Assembly: GCA_965116935.1 (NCBI GenBank)
Contig: OZ220737.1
Span: 3,100,001 to 3,164,000 of the forward strand
Direction: 5' to 3'
DNA: 64,000 nt
From: VXYL01 sp965116935
GTDB lineage: Bacteria > Pseudomonadota > Gammaproteobacteria > Pseudomonadales > Azotimanducaceae
Shown: piece by piece, positions 6,927 through 15,023 of the stretch
Layout of the letters: every line of letters starts with the position of its first letter
How positions within the stretch are numbered: the stretch's first letter is position 1
Program-made: the position numbers and the translations under genes
The notes under the pieces: generated by a model
The model's input: the letters and a program-made list of their open reading frames with translations, nothing else
The model's database searches: none
Told to the model about the DNA's origin: nothing

Positions 6927-9154
6927 GGAGGGTCGATCGCTGGTCGCCGCCGCACGGAATCGACGACGGAGTCTTCGCCTGCACCGCCGAACAGCGTTGA
7001 CATCGTCTGCGCCAGCACGCTGCCGAAAGTGTCAGCGGAGGCGAAGACATGCACCGAGAAGTGTCCGTCACGATCGCTCAAAAGCCGCATCAGCAGCGTC
7101 TCCACCACGAAATCCAGCGCCGGCGCACCCGGCCCTGCCGCTGCCGTCTGAAACCCCAGAAAGTTGCGCGCCACCCCAAGAAAGATGTTGCCGCCACCGA
7201 TGTCGTTCTCGAAGAAGCGTTCAAGGCCCCGCACCTTGGCCTCTGGCACGCCGCCCTCGTGCTCCGCCTCCATGCCCTCGCGGCTCGAGACAATCTCGAA
7301 CCAGAACTCGAACCGCGCCGTGGGCCAGCTCGTCTCCCGCATCAGCATCAGGCCAGGCTGCGCCAGCACCGTGTCCATGCGCCAGCCGCCGCCGTAGCTG
7401 CGCAGCGTAGTCGGTGCCTCCACCAGCGAAAGGCCACGGTATGGATAGGGCAGCCCCAGCCTCGAGGCTTCTTCAAAGATCTCCGTCAGTCGGTCGACCA
7501 AGGCATCGCCAGCCTCGTCGAACACAGCAAGGTTGCGCGTATGCGCCTCGTCGAGCAGCAGCTCCATCGTGACACCGGTCACCTCGACGGCGCGGCGCTC
7601 GAAGCGGCCCACCGCAAGGGCGAACGCCGGCACCGGCGCCGATGGGCGAAAACGAAACCGCCCTTCGGCCAGTTCCTCCCGCAGCCCAGGCCCGGCGACC
7701 AACCAACCATCGGGGGCTTCCACGGTTAGATCGAGATCGAAGTAGTCGCGTCGATGCGATCCATGCACCGCCGGCGTGACATTGCCGCCCGGATGCGGCA
7801 GCCAGCGAGCGCCCGGCAGCAGTGCGGCGTAGTCGTCCTCGAACACGACGGACTCGGTACCGAGCACCTGAATCTGGTTGTCCTGTCCCTTCTGGCTCGC
7901 CTGCTCCACAACGGCGTCGAGGTGGCCGAACCAGGAGTTGGGCGTGCCCGAAGCCATCACTGACAGAACGTGCTCGGAAGCAGCCGAGAGCGGCCTAGAT
8001 GGCTCGACCAGGAGCAGCCCAAGCTCGTGCCGGTGCGAAACCGGCTGACCGTCGAGCAAGGCTTGCTCCACCGCAAGCCCCGGATTCAGGCTGAACACCA
8101 GCTCGCTCGGGGACCCCGGCGGCGGGGCGAACGTGAGTTCCACGTCAATGGCGAGACTCGAACCCGGTTCCACCCGTACCGTGCCAGACATGGCCGTCAA
8201 GTCGGCATGAACCGCGTCTCGATGCACTTCATGTGCCGCGAGCCACGCTTGCCGATCCCGCACTCCGGCACCAGCCGTAACCGCAAGATAGACGCCAATG
8301 CCAAGCCCCGCCACCACCAATGCGCCCCCAAGGCCAAGTTGCATGGGACGAGAGGCATCGTCACGACGCGGATACAGCGCCGCTCCCCACAGGATGAACC
8401 CGGCGGCAAGCAAGAGCATCGCCATGCGGTGCGCGAGCGCCGGTGGCGTGAGACTCGTGACGGTCGTCGAAAGGATGTCGGAAGGGAACTGCGTGGGCGT
8501 CGGCACGAAGGATATGTAGGGCGCCATGTAAACCGGCACCAGCGTCAAGGCAACGATGGGCGTGGCGATCAGCACCAGCGCCACCAGAGCCGTGAGGAGC
8601 CGGTTGCGCAGCACCACCGTCAGCAGCATCACGATGGCACACCAGAGAACGAGCGAAGGCAATGCCTCCGCCAGCAGATAGGCGAAGAGGGAACCGGGCT
8701 CCAGCGGCTCGCCAAACCAGAGATCCGTGCCCACGGCAATGAGGCCGAACGACTGCACCAGCACTGCCAGCACCAGCATCGGTGCCCAACCCACCACGAC
8801 GAGGCCCAGGAGCCTGCCCACCAGGAGTTCGAGGTTGCTCAAGGGACGCGCATCCAGCACTTCGGCCACCCGCTCTCGCGTATCCCGCGACCGCAAGTCG
8901 AAGGCGAGGAAGATCATGCCCAAGAGCATGATCCACAGCAGATAAAAGCCCATCGCGCTGATGAGGAAGCGGGCCCCCACGAGGCCGGCGGTGGCCGAGT
9001 AGCCAGACGCCATGCCGTGGATGACCGAGGAGTAGCCGAAGGCGATGGTGGCGACGAGCACTGACAGCACCGCGAAGATCCAGGTGCGGACAAGGCGGCG
9101 TGCCGAGCGCATCTCGGCAACGGCGACGGCGAGGACGGTTGCGGGGCTCATCAT
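6896..9154 (-). CDS. ABC-2 type permease fused to an M1-peptidase-like domain (N-terminal part)
   Basis: The first 300 or so residues form an ABC-2 type permease with several hydrophobic segments (for example AFGYSSVIHGMASGYSATAG and FLISAMGFYLLWIMLLGMIF). The remainder resembles an M1-family aminopeptidase with its beta-domain and the start of the catalytic domain. Permease/M1 fusions next to an ABC ATPase are a known arrangement. I see no HEXXH zinc motif. The corresponding region reads EAEHEGGVPEAKVRG, so the peptidase-like domain is probably not catalytic. The start overlaps the ATPase stop (ATGA). The frame ends prematurely because of a frameshift near 6955-6975, and the protein resumes in the neighbouring frame. 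Confidence 0.75.
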   Translation of the reverse strand: MMSPATVLAVAVAEMRSARRLVRTWIFAVLSVLVATIAFGYSSVIHGMASGYSATAGLVGARFLISAMGFYLLWIMLLGMIFLAFDLRSRDTRERVAEVLDARPLSNLELLVGRLLGLVVVGWAPMLVLAVLVQSFGLIAVGTDLWFGEPLEPGSLFAYLLAEALPSLVLWCAIVMLLTVVLRNRLLTALVALVLIATPIVALTLVPVYMAPYISFVPTPTQFPSDILSTTVTSLTPPALAHRMAMLLLAAGFILWGAALYPRRDDASRPMQLGLGGALVVAGLGIGVYLAVTAGAGVRDRQAWLAAHEVHRDAVHADLTAMSGTVRVEPGSSLAIDVELTFAPPPGSPSELVFSLNPGLAVEQALLDGQPVSHRHELGLLLVEPSRPLSAASEHVLSVMASGTPNSWFGHLDAVVEQASQKGQDNQIQVLGTESVVFEDDYAALLPGARWLPHPGGNVTPAVHGSHRRDYFDLDLTVEAPDGWLVAGPGLREELAEGRFRFRPSAPVPAFALAVGRFERRAVEVTGVTMELLLDEAHTRNLAVFDEAGDALVDRLTEIFEEASRLGLPYPYRGLSLVEAPTTLRSYGGGWRMDTVLAQPGLMLMRETSWPTARFEFWFEIVSSREGMEAEHEGGVPEAKVRGLERFFENDIGGGNIFLGVARNFLGFQTAAAGPGAPALDFVVETLLMRLLSDRDGHFSVHVFASADTFGSVLAQTMSTLFGGAGEDSVVDSVRRRPAIDPPCGTGRWGLP

Positions 9155-10122
9155 TTCTCGGCCTCGTCGGAGGCATCGGCACCGTCCGTTGCATCGGCAT
9201 CCTCTTCGTCCTGGCGTGCCGCCTCGGAGCGTCCCCGCCCCGCCATGAACGCGAGATACGACTCTTCCAAGGTTGGCGACGCTGCAGGCGCAGCGCCAGC
9301 GGACGCCTCGGCAGCGACGAACCTCAGCTCCACGCCACCCTGCACGACCCGGCGCGAAACCACCTCATGCTGCGTCTCAATGCGCTCCGCTTCGGCAGCG
9401 CTCGCCTTGGTCTCGAACACCTTGCCATGCGCCTGCCGCACCAGTTCCCCGGGGGTGCCCTTGAACACCACCTCGCCGGCGTCGAGCAAGGCAAGCTCGC
9501 GGCAGCCGCCACCGAGGTCCGCAACGATGTGCGTGGAAAGCAGAATCGTGCGGTCGCGCCCGAGCCGAGCCATCAACTGCCGAAACCGCATTCGCTCTTC
9601 GGGATCGAGCCCCACCGTCGGCTCGTCCACCACCAGAACCGAAGGTTCATGCACGAGAGCCTGCGCCACGCCAAGCCGCCGCACCATGCCGCCGGACAGC
9701 TTCTTCACCTTGCGGTGGGCCGCATCGGCGAGGCCCACTGCCTCCAGCACTTCCGCCACGCGGCTCTTGCGACGGGCCTTCTCGCGCATCCCCGAAAGCC
9801 GAGCCAGCGTGTCGAGCACCTCTTCCACTCGATGCAGCCGCCAGCCACCGAAATCCTGCGGCAGGTAGCCGATCCGGCCTCGCACCGCCTGCCGCTCCTG
9901 CACCACATCGTGCCCAAACACACTGGCCCGACCCGCGGTCGGTTCGAGGAGCGTGCAGAGGATGCGCATGAGCGTGCTCTTGCCAGCGCCATTGGGCCCG
10001 AGCAGCCCGAAAAGCCCAGCGCCAAGCTCGAGATCCACGCCAGCAAGCGCCGTGTGACCACCCTTGTAGGTGTGGCCGAGACCGCTAGCGACGATGACCG
10101 GGCCGTTGCTCTGTGCGTTCAA
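9151..10122 (-). CDS. ABC transporter ATP-binding protein
   Basis: This 323-residue ATPase powers the adjacent permease. It shows a Walker A motif (GPNGAGKST), a Q-loop region (GYLPQDFGG), the signature LSGGM, a Walker B motif (VLVVDEPTVGLD) and an H-loop (STH). The C-terminal 90 residues hold a mixed domain and then an acidic tail (EEDADATDGADASDEAEK). The start is a TTG preceded by GGAAGGAA. The stop overlaps the permease start by four bases, so the two form an operon transcribed on the minus strand. The substrate is unknown. Exporters of this type often handle lipids, peptides or drugs. The fusion partner suggests an envelope-related role (inference). Confidence 0.9.
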   Translation of the reverse strand: MNAQSNGPVIVASGLGHTYKGGHTALAGVDLELGAGLFGLLGPNGAGKSTLMRILCTLLEPTAGRASVFGHDVVQERQAVRGRIGYLPQDFGGWRLHRVEEVLDTLARLSGMREKARRKSRVAEVLEAVGLADAAHRKVKKLSGGMVRRLGVAQALVHEPSVLVVDEPTVGLDPEERMRFRQLMARLGRDRTILLSTHIVADLGGGCRELALLDAGEVVFKGTPGELVRQAHGKVFETKASAAEAERIETQHEVVSRRVVQGGVELRFVAAEASAGAAPAASPTLEESYLAFMAGRGRSEAARQDEEDADATDGADASDEAEK

Positions 10123-10518
10123 TTCCTTCCTTCCGCCGGGATCTAGATCGACGGGACTCCCGCTTTCCCTTCAGATGGGTGCGTCACCGTCTCCTCTTCC
10201 CGAAGTGCAACTGCCGCCGCCTCAGCCGCGCAAAAGGCGGCCTAGCAATACGGCGTAACCAAGCGCTGGCCCCCTCACGGGCACCGCGAACGCACAAGTC
10301 GCACACCGATTGCAGACATCCCGCACACCGGCACGACAACTCGCAGGCCAACCCACAGACTGTCGCACCTGCCGCGCATTTGGTTCTTAGTTGAGAGTCA
10401 AGGATCCTCTGCAGCAGAGCATCTGCCCTCCACGGCCGGCGAGGCCGCCGCCGGCGTGGGGAATGTCTGCGGGAGTGTAGGACGAAATGTCTGTGTGTCG
10501 GGAGGGGAGGAGCCTTTC
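10123..10518. other. intergenic stretch with one R1 end
   Basis: No gene is seen. An R1 copy starts at 10477 (GTAGGACGAAATGTCTGTG) and is preceded by GGGGAATGTCTGC. A similar AATGTCT motif precedes the R1 copies at 19116 and 43568. No matching inverted left end was found nearby, so this is an isolated end or a remnant. Confidence 0.5.
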
Positions 10519-10836
10519 CTATGACGATCCGGGTAGACGCTTAAGCACCGGCCCAAACGCCTTCCACGTTACCCAACCACCGACTGCAATGCCGGCGACA
10601 AGACTGGTGCCTCCGACCGAGAAAACAACGAGGCGGAATGTCTCGCCATCAGGGATGACGCCGGCGACAAACAAAAGGCCCGCAATGGCACCAAATGCGA
10701 TGGAAATGAGGAAGTGCGCCCCTCCTGCGGCAAGGACGCCCGCACAGAGTGCTACGGCACCCGCCGCCCAGCGGCGCACTTCCTGTGGCCTACTGACCAG
10801 CTTCGGACAGGTTGCGATGCGGGCGCATGTCATCAA
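10519..10836 (-). CDS. small membrane protein, unknown function
   Basis: This frame encodes up to 105 residues with two or three hydrophobic segments (WAAGAVALCAGVLAAGGAHF, then a segment around IAFGAIAGLLFVAGVIP, then LVVFSVGGTSLVAGIAVGGW). It is the last of four small minus-strand genes that run away from the tyrosine recombinase at 11937. The start overlaps the end of the preceding gene by 47 bases, and a later start is possible. No family was recognised. Membrane topology and context would fit a toxin-immunity or phage/plasmid-type cassette gene, but this is not demonstrated. Confidence 0.5.
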   Translation of the reverse strand: MMTCARIATCPKLVSRPQEVRRWAAGAVALCAGVLAAGGAHFLISIAFGAIAGLLFVAGVIPDGETFRLVVFSVGGTSLVAGIAVGGWVTWKAFGPVLKRLPGSS

Positions 10837-11065
10837 GCCAACCTGCGACGACGCGTCCGAAGATCGAACGACGCCGCTTCACATGGTATGCGCCGAAACC
10901 GAGCACAAGGGCAGCCATGAGTGCACTGATCGCGTTGGCTGCTTGCTGATCCACCAAACACGCTTCCAGCGCAACGTGCTGGGCGTAGATGATCAGCGGA
11001 AAGTGGGCAATCAAGGCGGCAATGCCGATCTTCATGCCCTTGGTGGGAACGTATTCCCGTTGCAT
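10790..11065 (-). CDS. small membrane protein, unknown function
   Basis: The ATG at 11065 (MQREYVPTKGMKIG) was chosen over a more upstream one because AGGTGC lies a few bases before it and the upstream codons overlap the neighbouring gene. The 91-residue product has two hydrophobic segments (IAALIAHFPLIIYA and ANAISALMAALVLGFGAY) separated by a short loop with one cysteine. A basic C-terminus follows (VKRRRSIFGR). It belongs to the cluster of four small genes on the minus strand between 11610 and 10519. No function can be assigned. Confidence 0.5.
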   Translation of the reverse strand: MQREYVPTKGMKIGIAALIAHFPLIIYAQHVALEACLVDQQAANAISALMAALVLGFGAYHVKRRRSIFGRVVAGWLDDMRPHRNLSEAGQ

Positions 11066-11091
11066 CGAAGCACCTCCGTCTGTCGGTACGA

Positions 11092-11325
11092 TCAGCAAGC
11101 TATTGAAAGCCAACCCATCGTTATTCCAAGTTCCCCACCGATGATGGCCACGCCCATGGCCACGCCAATAGTAACAGGCCCGGTGGCCGCCATTGCCACC
11201 ATTCCTGCAACAAACGCTACCGTACTGATGGCCGCGGCCGCCGTGCCAAAGCCAGTGCAGCTCGCGTAGGCTGCATGGCCTAGCAGGACCGAGCTAAGGC
11301 CAGCAAAAAGGTTCTTGAGTCGCAT
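11092..11325 (-). CDS. small hydrophobic secreted or membrane protein
   Basis: This 77-residue protein begins with a signal-like segment (MRLKNLFAGLSSVLLGHAAYA). A very hydrophobic Ala/Gly/Val-rich body follows, with only one acidic residue in the last 50 positions. One cysteine lies directly after the putative cleavage site and another is the last residue. The composition is reminiscent of hydrophobic bacteriocins or pilin-like proteins, but no family can be named. The start is well placed, preceded by AGGAGGGGT. It is the second gene of the small minus-strand cluster. Confidence 0.5.
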   Translation of the reverse strand: MRLKNLFAGLSSVLLGHAAYASCTGFGTAAAAISTVAFVAGMVAMAATGPVTIGVAMGVAIIGGELGITMGWLSIAC

Positions 11326-11406
11326 GATACCCCTCCTAGGGTTAGTGCTGAAGAAAGGCCGTGCTACGCAGGCTCCGTTTGGACGCCCCCGTTACCCCGT
11401 CCTCGG

Positions 11407-11610
11407 TTACTTCAAGGCGCAGTACGCGATGGTCACTCGCGGCACCACCACCCACCCGAGATGGGGTGTCCAGACGGGCACCATCGTCACCCGATAGACG
11501 GGTGTCTCGTTCGCGCCGCACGCAGCCATCGCCGGCGTGCTGCCAATCGTCGCAAGGGCCAGCAAGGCCGCTGCGAGCGTCATTCGAAATCGGATCATCT
11601 TTTGCTTCAT
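11407..11610 (-). CDS. short secreted peptide with two cysteines
   Basis: This 67-residue precursor has a strong Sec signal peptide, with a hydrophobic core around MTLAAALLALATIGSTPAMA and a typical AMA-A cleavage. The mature part is only about 38 residues. It starts ACGANE and ends YCALK, so the two cysteines could close almost the whole peptide into one disulfide loop. In between it is rich in Val, Pro and Trp. The gene heads the cluster of small minus-strand genes and faces away from the recombinase. It could be a bacteriocin-like or other exported peptide (inference from size and signal only). Confidence 0.5.
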   Translation of the reverse strand: MKQKMIRFRMTLAAALLALATIGSTPAMAACGANETPVYRVTMVPVWTPHLGWVVVPRVTIAYCALK

Positions 11611-11737
11611 TCGGACTGTGTCCCTCCCAAGGACAGCCCGAGCTGTCCAGTTGCGTCATTCCCTCGACACATGCCGAGGGTCCGTGCAGGCCGAACATTC
11701 GGCTTGCTCGCGGGTCGCTGCCAACGTTTCCGTTTGG

Positions 11738-11761
11738 TTCCGCGAATCCGCTTTTGCGGAA
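11738..11761 (+). other. 24-bp dyad site upstream of recombinase 1
   Basis: The site begins TTCCGCGAATCCGC and ends GCGGAA. It has 6-bp inverted arms around an asymmetric centre. It shares a 24-bp pattern (TCCG, AAT, CGC, TT and GGA at the same positions) with the sites at 13022, 41328 and 42547. It lies about 175 bases upstream of the recombinase start, between that gene and the divergent small-gene cluster. A recombination core is the likely role (inference). Confidence 0.6.
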
Positions 11762-11936
11762 GGAACGGTGGCGTCGGAGGCCGGGCCTTGAGGGGGCAAC
11801 CCAAGAACGACACGGAATCGAGGCATTGAATCCGCCCAGTGGTTTGGCTAGATGCACTCGTGGCCGGCGGCAGTGGCATTAGGGTGACCACCCGTCCCGG
11901 CCAATCCACACGAACAGGACGGAGAGCAAGACCGGC

Positions 11937-13028
11937 ATGGCCATGAGAACGAGAACAGACAGTGCCCAGGACAGCTACGGCAGCGGGACGAAGCCATCGC
12001 CGCTGGCGGAGCGGCGCCTCGCGCCGGGGACGCGGGACACCTACGGGCGCGCACTCCTCCGCCTCGACGGCTGGCTCGAGGGCAGGCCCGTCACCGACGA
12101 GTCGCTGGCCGAGTACCTCGATGCGCTGTTCGACCGGGGGCTCGCGCCGGCGTCGGCGGCAACCGCAGTGGCCGCCGCGAAGGACCGGGCAAGGCGCGAG
12201 GGTGCCGCGTCGCCGGCCGGAACGCGCACGAAGGACGCCCTGTCCGCCTACCGGCGCGACGGCGCGGAGCGGGGGCCGGGCCAGGTGGTGGGCATCAAGT
12301 GGAAGGACTCCGACCGCATGTCCGATCTCGCGGAGGGCTGCGGCAACGTTCGCGGCCTGCGCGACGCACTGCTGATCCGGATCATGTCCGACGGCCTCAT
12401 GCGGGTGTCGGAGGCGGAGGCGCTGGACGTTGCGGACCTGGCGTTCTCGGAGGGGAGGCTGCTGGTGACGATCCGGCGCAGCAAGACGGACCAGGACGGC
12501 AGGGGCGCCGTGTTCCCTTGCGGGCCGGACACGGCGCGGCTGGCGCGCGAATGGCTCGATGCGGCGGGGATCGGCGAAGGGCCCGTGTTCCGCCCGGTCA
12601 ACAAGGCAGGGCGCGTTGGGGACACCCGGCTGTCGGCGCGCAGCGTGCGGGACATCGTCAAGCGGCGCGCGGTGGACGCCGGGATTGAGGGACGGGTGTC
12701 CGGCCACTCGCTGCGGGTGGGCTCCGCGCAGTCGCTGCGGGACCGCGGCGCCACCACAGAGGATCTGATGGAGGCGGGCCGGTGGAGTCGCGTGGAGACG
12801 ATGGTGGGCTACGTGCGCGCACAGGACGCGGCGCTGGGACCGATGGCTCGGTTTCGCTACGGCGTTGAGCCAGGCGATCGCGGTAGCCGTCCCCACCCGC
12901 GCGGCAAGGCCAGCGCCGGCAAGCGCGCGCGGAAGTGGGCACGGAAGGAGTCGAGGCGCCAGCGAAGGGCGTGGAAAAAAGTCGAGAAAGGGCTTGCACG
13001 CATCGAAAGTGCCGTGATAAGTTCCTGA
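11937..13028 (+). CDS. Cre-like tyrosine recombinase/integrase
   Basis: This is a 363-residue site-specific recombinase. The N-terminal SAM-like DNA-binding domain spans about residues 25-110 (APGTRDTYGRALLRLDGWL). The catalytic domain shows R156 (GLMRVSEAEALD), K183 (RRSKTDQDG), H257 and R260 (SGHSLRVGSAQSL), W283 (AGRWSR) and the nucleophile Y292 (MVGYVR). The GHS-RVG-A arrangement resembles Cre and related enzymes. All catalytic residues are present, so it should be active. A basic tail of about 50 residues follows. The gene is bracketed by inverted copies of a 24-bp dyad site at 11738 and 13022, and the latter overlaps its stop codon. It diverges from the four small secreted or membrane genes at 10519-11610. 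A frame-broken relative lies at 41421-42377. Confidence 0.88.
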   Translation: MAMRTRTDSAQDSYGSGTKPSPLAERRLAPGTRDTYGRALLRLDGWLEGRPVTDESLAEYLDALFDRGLAPASAATAVAAAKDRARREGAASPAGTRTKDALSAYRRDGAERGPGQVVGIKWKDSDRMSDLAEGCGNVRGLRDALLIRIMSDGLMRVSEAEALDVADLAFSEGRLLVTIRRSKTDQDGRGAVFPCGPDTARLAREWLDAAGIGEGPVFRPVNKAGRVGDTRLSARSVRDIVKRRAVDAGIEGRVSGHSLRVGSAQSLRDRGATTEDLMEAGRWSRVETMVGYVRAQDAALGPMARFRYGVEPGDRGSRPHPRGKASAGKRARKWARKESRRQRRAWKKVEKGLARIESAVISS

Positions 13029-13045
13029 ACAGCGGATTTGCGGAA
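13022..13045 (-). other. 24-bp dyad site at the end of recombinase 1, inverted
   Basis: On the minus strand the site begins TTCCGCAAATCCGC and ends AGGAA. It matches the upstream site at 11738 in 20 of 24 positions and lies in the opposite orientation. It overlaps the recombinase stop codon (13026-13028). Confidence 0.6.
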
Positions 13046-13183
13046 CCTATTGCAACGTATTGAATTATCTTTCTTTTCGGGACGGGGAAGAGGTCCTCGC
13101 TCCGAGGAAGGCCGTATGTTGCACAGACTCCGGGCGATGTTCGGGCGGAAGTGTTCGATCTTGGGCGTGGTACTAGGTCTCGT

Positions 13184-13450
13184 ATCATCCCGCCACACAC
13201 TTTTCCGGCCTCGCCACACGACGTTCCCTCCCACGATGGGGCCTGCGACTTCGCCCTTGTCGATGACGGCAGACGAGATGCCTGCCCCCCGAGAGAAAAG
13301 CCGGACGCTTGCCTTGGTTCGTAGGACATCGTCGCCTGCTGACGTGCATGGGCTAAAGGGCGAGTTCGCGGCCGGGCGGGTCCCGGGCAGAAAGGAGAGC
13401 GTGGGAAATTTGCCTACGGTGTGTAGGACGGAAAAAGTGTGTGGCGGGAT
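13184..13450. repeat. R1-type element, short form
   Basis: The left end reads ATCATCCCGCCACACAC and is the inverse of the right end (13391-13450), which contains GTGTGTAGGACGG and a GTGTGTGGCGGGAT run. The right end is nearly identical to the right end of the 2489-3096 element. The interior of about 180 bases has no gene. It separates the recombinase from the AAA ATPase gene. Confidence 0.6.
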
Positions 13451-13468
13451 GTGTGGGGAGGCTGAAGG

Positions 13469-14602
13469 CTAGCGTGGGTGGTCACGGATGTAGGTCGCTA
13501 GTGACGGGATGGCGGCCTGCCAGTCGTCGCCGCTTCGCGTCAGGAAGCCGTTGTCGATGAAGCACCTCTTGGCCAGCGTGGTTTGCTCGGACGGGAGCCC
13601 ACCCGACTCGCAGGCACTGTTCACTTGTCCCGTGCTGATGGAACTGCCCCGATTCGCCACTGTCGGCGCGATGCGCTGCACCGTTGCCAGCAAGCCGTCA
13701 CGATGCAGGCCATGTCGTTCCGCGAATCGCTCGAACTCGTCGAAGCGGGCCGCGTAGAACCTGTCCCGAATGCGATCCACCTCGGTGCGTGCCCGTTCGA
13801 GCGCTTCCGTGTCAACTGTGCGGCGCTCGAGCCCCGCCTGCCATAGCTGCTCGCCCCAGAGTTGCAGGAAATAAGGATAGCCTAGGGCGTCGCCGGCAAC
13901 CGTCGCCAATACCGACTCATCGATGGTCCAGTCGCGCCATTGCGGCACGTGCAAGGCGGCAACGGACTCCTCCGCAAGAAGCAGCCCGGGCTCGATCACG
14001 GGGGCGCGTTCTGCGAACGACGCACCGACTTCTGGCGACAGCAGCAAGGGCTGCAGCCCCGGCGTTCCCACGAGCAACAAGGCGCAGTGGGCGTCGCCCG
14101 TGACAAGCTGGAACACGTTGAGCAGCGTGCGACAAACATCGGGCGGCAGCATGTGCGCCTCGTCAATCGCCACCAGCAGCGGCTGCCCCTTTCGCCGCCG
14201 CAAGGCACGTCCCAGGTCCCCGGGGTCTGTTGCGACGCCGGCAGGCCGTTCGACGCGAAGGCCAAACAGGCTCAATCCGGGAAACCAACGCAGCCCGCGG
14301 GCCCAGATGGTGCGTGTGGGCTCGACCAGGCGTGCGAGTTCCTCCAGCCCCGGGAAGCTGCCGCCGGAGGTGCGCAGCACCGCCGCCCCGGCGCGCTTTG
14401 ATGCATCCCGTTCGAGTGCGCTGAGAAGTACCGTTTTGCCAAGACCGCGCGGTGCCTGCATGAGGTGGATCGTCTGCTTGAGCGAGCCATCTGCCAAGCC
14501 GTCAAGCAGCCGACGAAGAGACGCGAGATGGGCGTCCCTCCCAGCCAACACGGGCGGGTCGGTGCCGGTGCCGGCGTGGAAAGGGTTCCTCTCAGCGGAC
14601 AT
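13469..14602 (-). CDS. AAA-type ATPase
   Basis: This 377-residue protein has a P-loop (QAPRGLGKTVLLSALE, about residues 44-59) and a Walker B motif (LLVAIDEAH). A sensor-like segment follows (CALLLVGTPGLQPLL), and a helical C-terminal region ends SLATYIRDHPR. It looks like a stand-alone AAA (AAA_16/TniB-ExeA-like) ATPase of the kind that works with a partner DNA or protein effector. The ATG at 14602 was chosen because upstream in-frame sequence is low-complexity and untypical. Its role is unknown. The nearest upstream same-strand gene is the SIR2-like gene, 420 bases away, so a functional link is possible but the gap weakens it. Confidence 0.75.
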   Translation of the reverse strand: MSAERNPFHAGTGTDPPVLAGRDAHLASLRRLLDGLADGSLKQTIHLMQAPRGLGKTVLLSALERDASKRAGAAVLRTSGGSFPGLEELARLVEPTRTIWARGLRWFPGLSLFGLRVERPAGVATDPGDLGRALRRRKGQPLLVAIDEAHMLPPDVCRTLLNVFQLVTGDAHCALLLVGTPGLQPLLLSPEVGASFAERAPVIEPGLLLAEESVAALHVPQWRDWTIDESVLATVAGDALGYPYFLQLWGEQLWQAGLERRTVDTEALERARTEVDRIRDRFYAARFDEFERFAERHGLHRDGLLATVQRIAPTVANRGSSISTGQVNSACESGGLPSEQTTLAKRCFIDNGFLTRSGDDWQAAIPSLATYIRDHPR

Positions 14603-15023
14603 GATGCCATCGTAGCAAAACGTCTTGCGCCTTCGACAGACGAGGCGAGAATCGTCGCCAGACTGCGGTGCGCGCCCTCCCTTCCTTGCCGGCCCACTTC
14701 TAACGCTGCGCCAGCGCCGTGGTAGGTGCAGTTGGACACACACTCCGTCCGGCTCACATCGCCGTAGGACAATGCGTATACAGGCGAGACGGCTTCGTGT
14801 GTGTCCGCGACGTGCAGCGAGTCTTCCGGTTCGTTCGGCTGGCCGTGTATCATAGGCAGCAAGAGTGGGCGCCCATCAAGACGAAGAGTCAGCGACACCG
14901 CGAACATCGGCGACCGACCCGAAAAAGCTCGCGGGCCCAGTTCGAGCCGAGACAACCGCGCACGTTAGGCAACGCGTGTCCGGTGGCACGCGCAGATGGG
15001 CTGGAACAGGCGTTTGCGTTGGC
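14603..15023. other. intergenic stretch, nothing recognised
   Basis: This stretch lies between the AAA ATPase start and the end of the SIR2-like gene, both on the minus strand. No gene, hairpin terminator or known repeat could be supported. The promoter of the ATPase gene should lie here. Confidence 0.4.

Noticed and set aside
5802..9064. Long plus-strand open frames opposite the permease (5802-7151 and 7970-9064).
   Set aside because: They mirror the high-GC codon pattern of the minus-strand genes and encode low-complexity Arg/His/Gln-rich peptides without motifs.
11607..12896. A long minus-strand open frame over the recombinase.
   Set aside because: The plus strand encodes a complete tyrosine recombinase with all catalytic residues. 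The minus frame is Arg/Pro-rich and without a fold.
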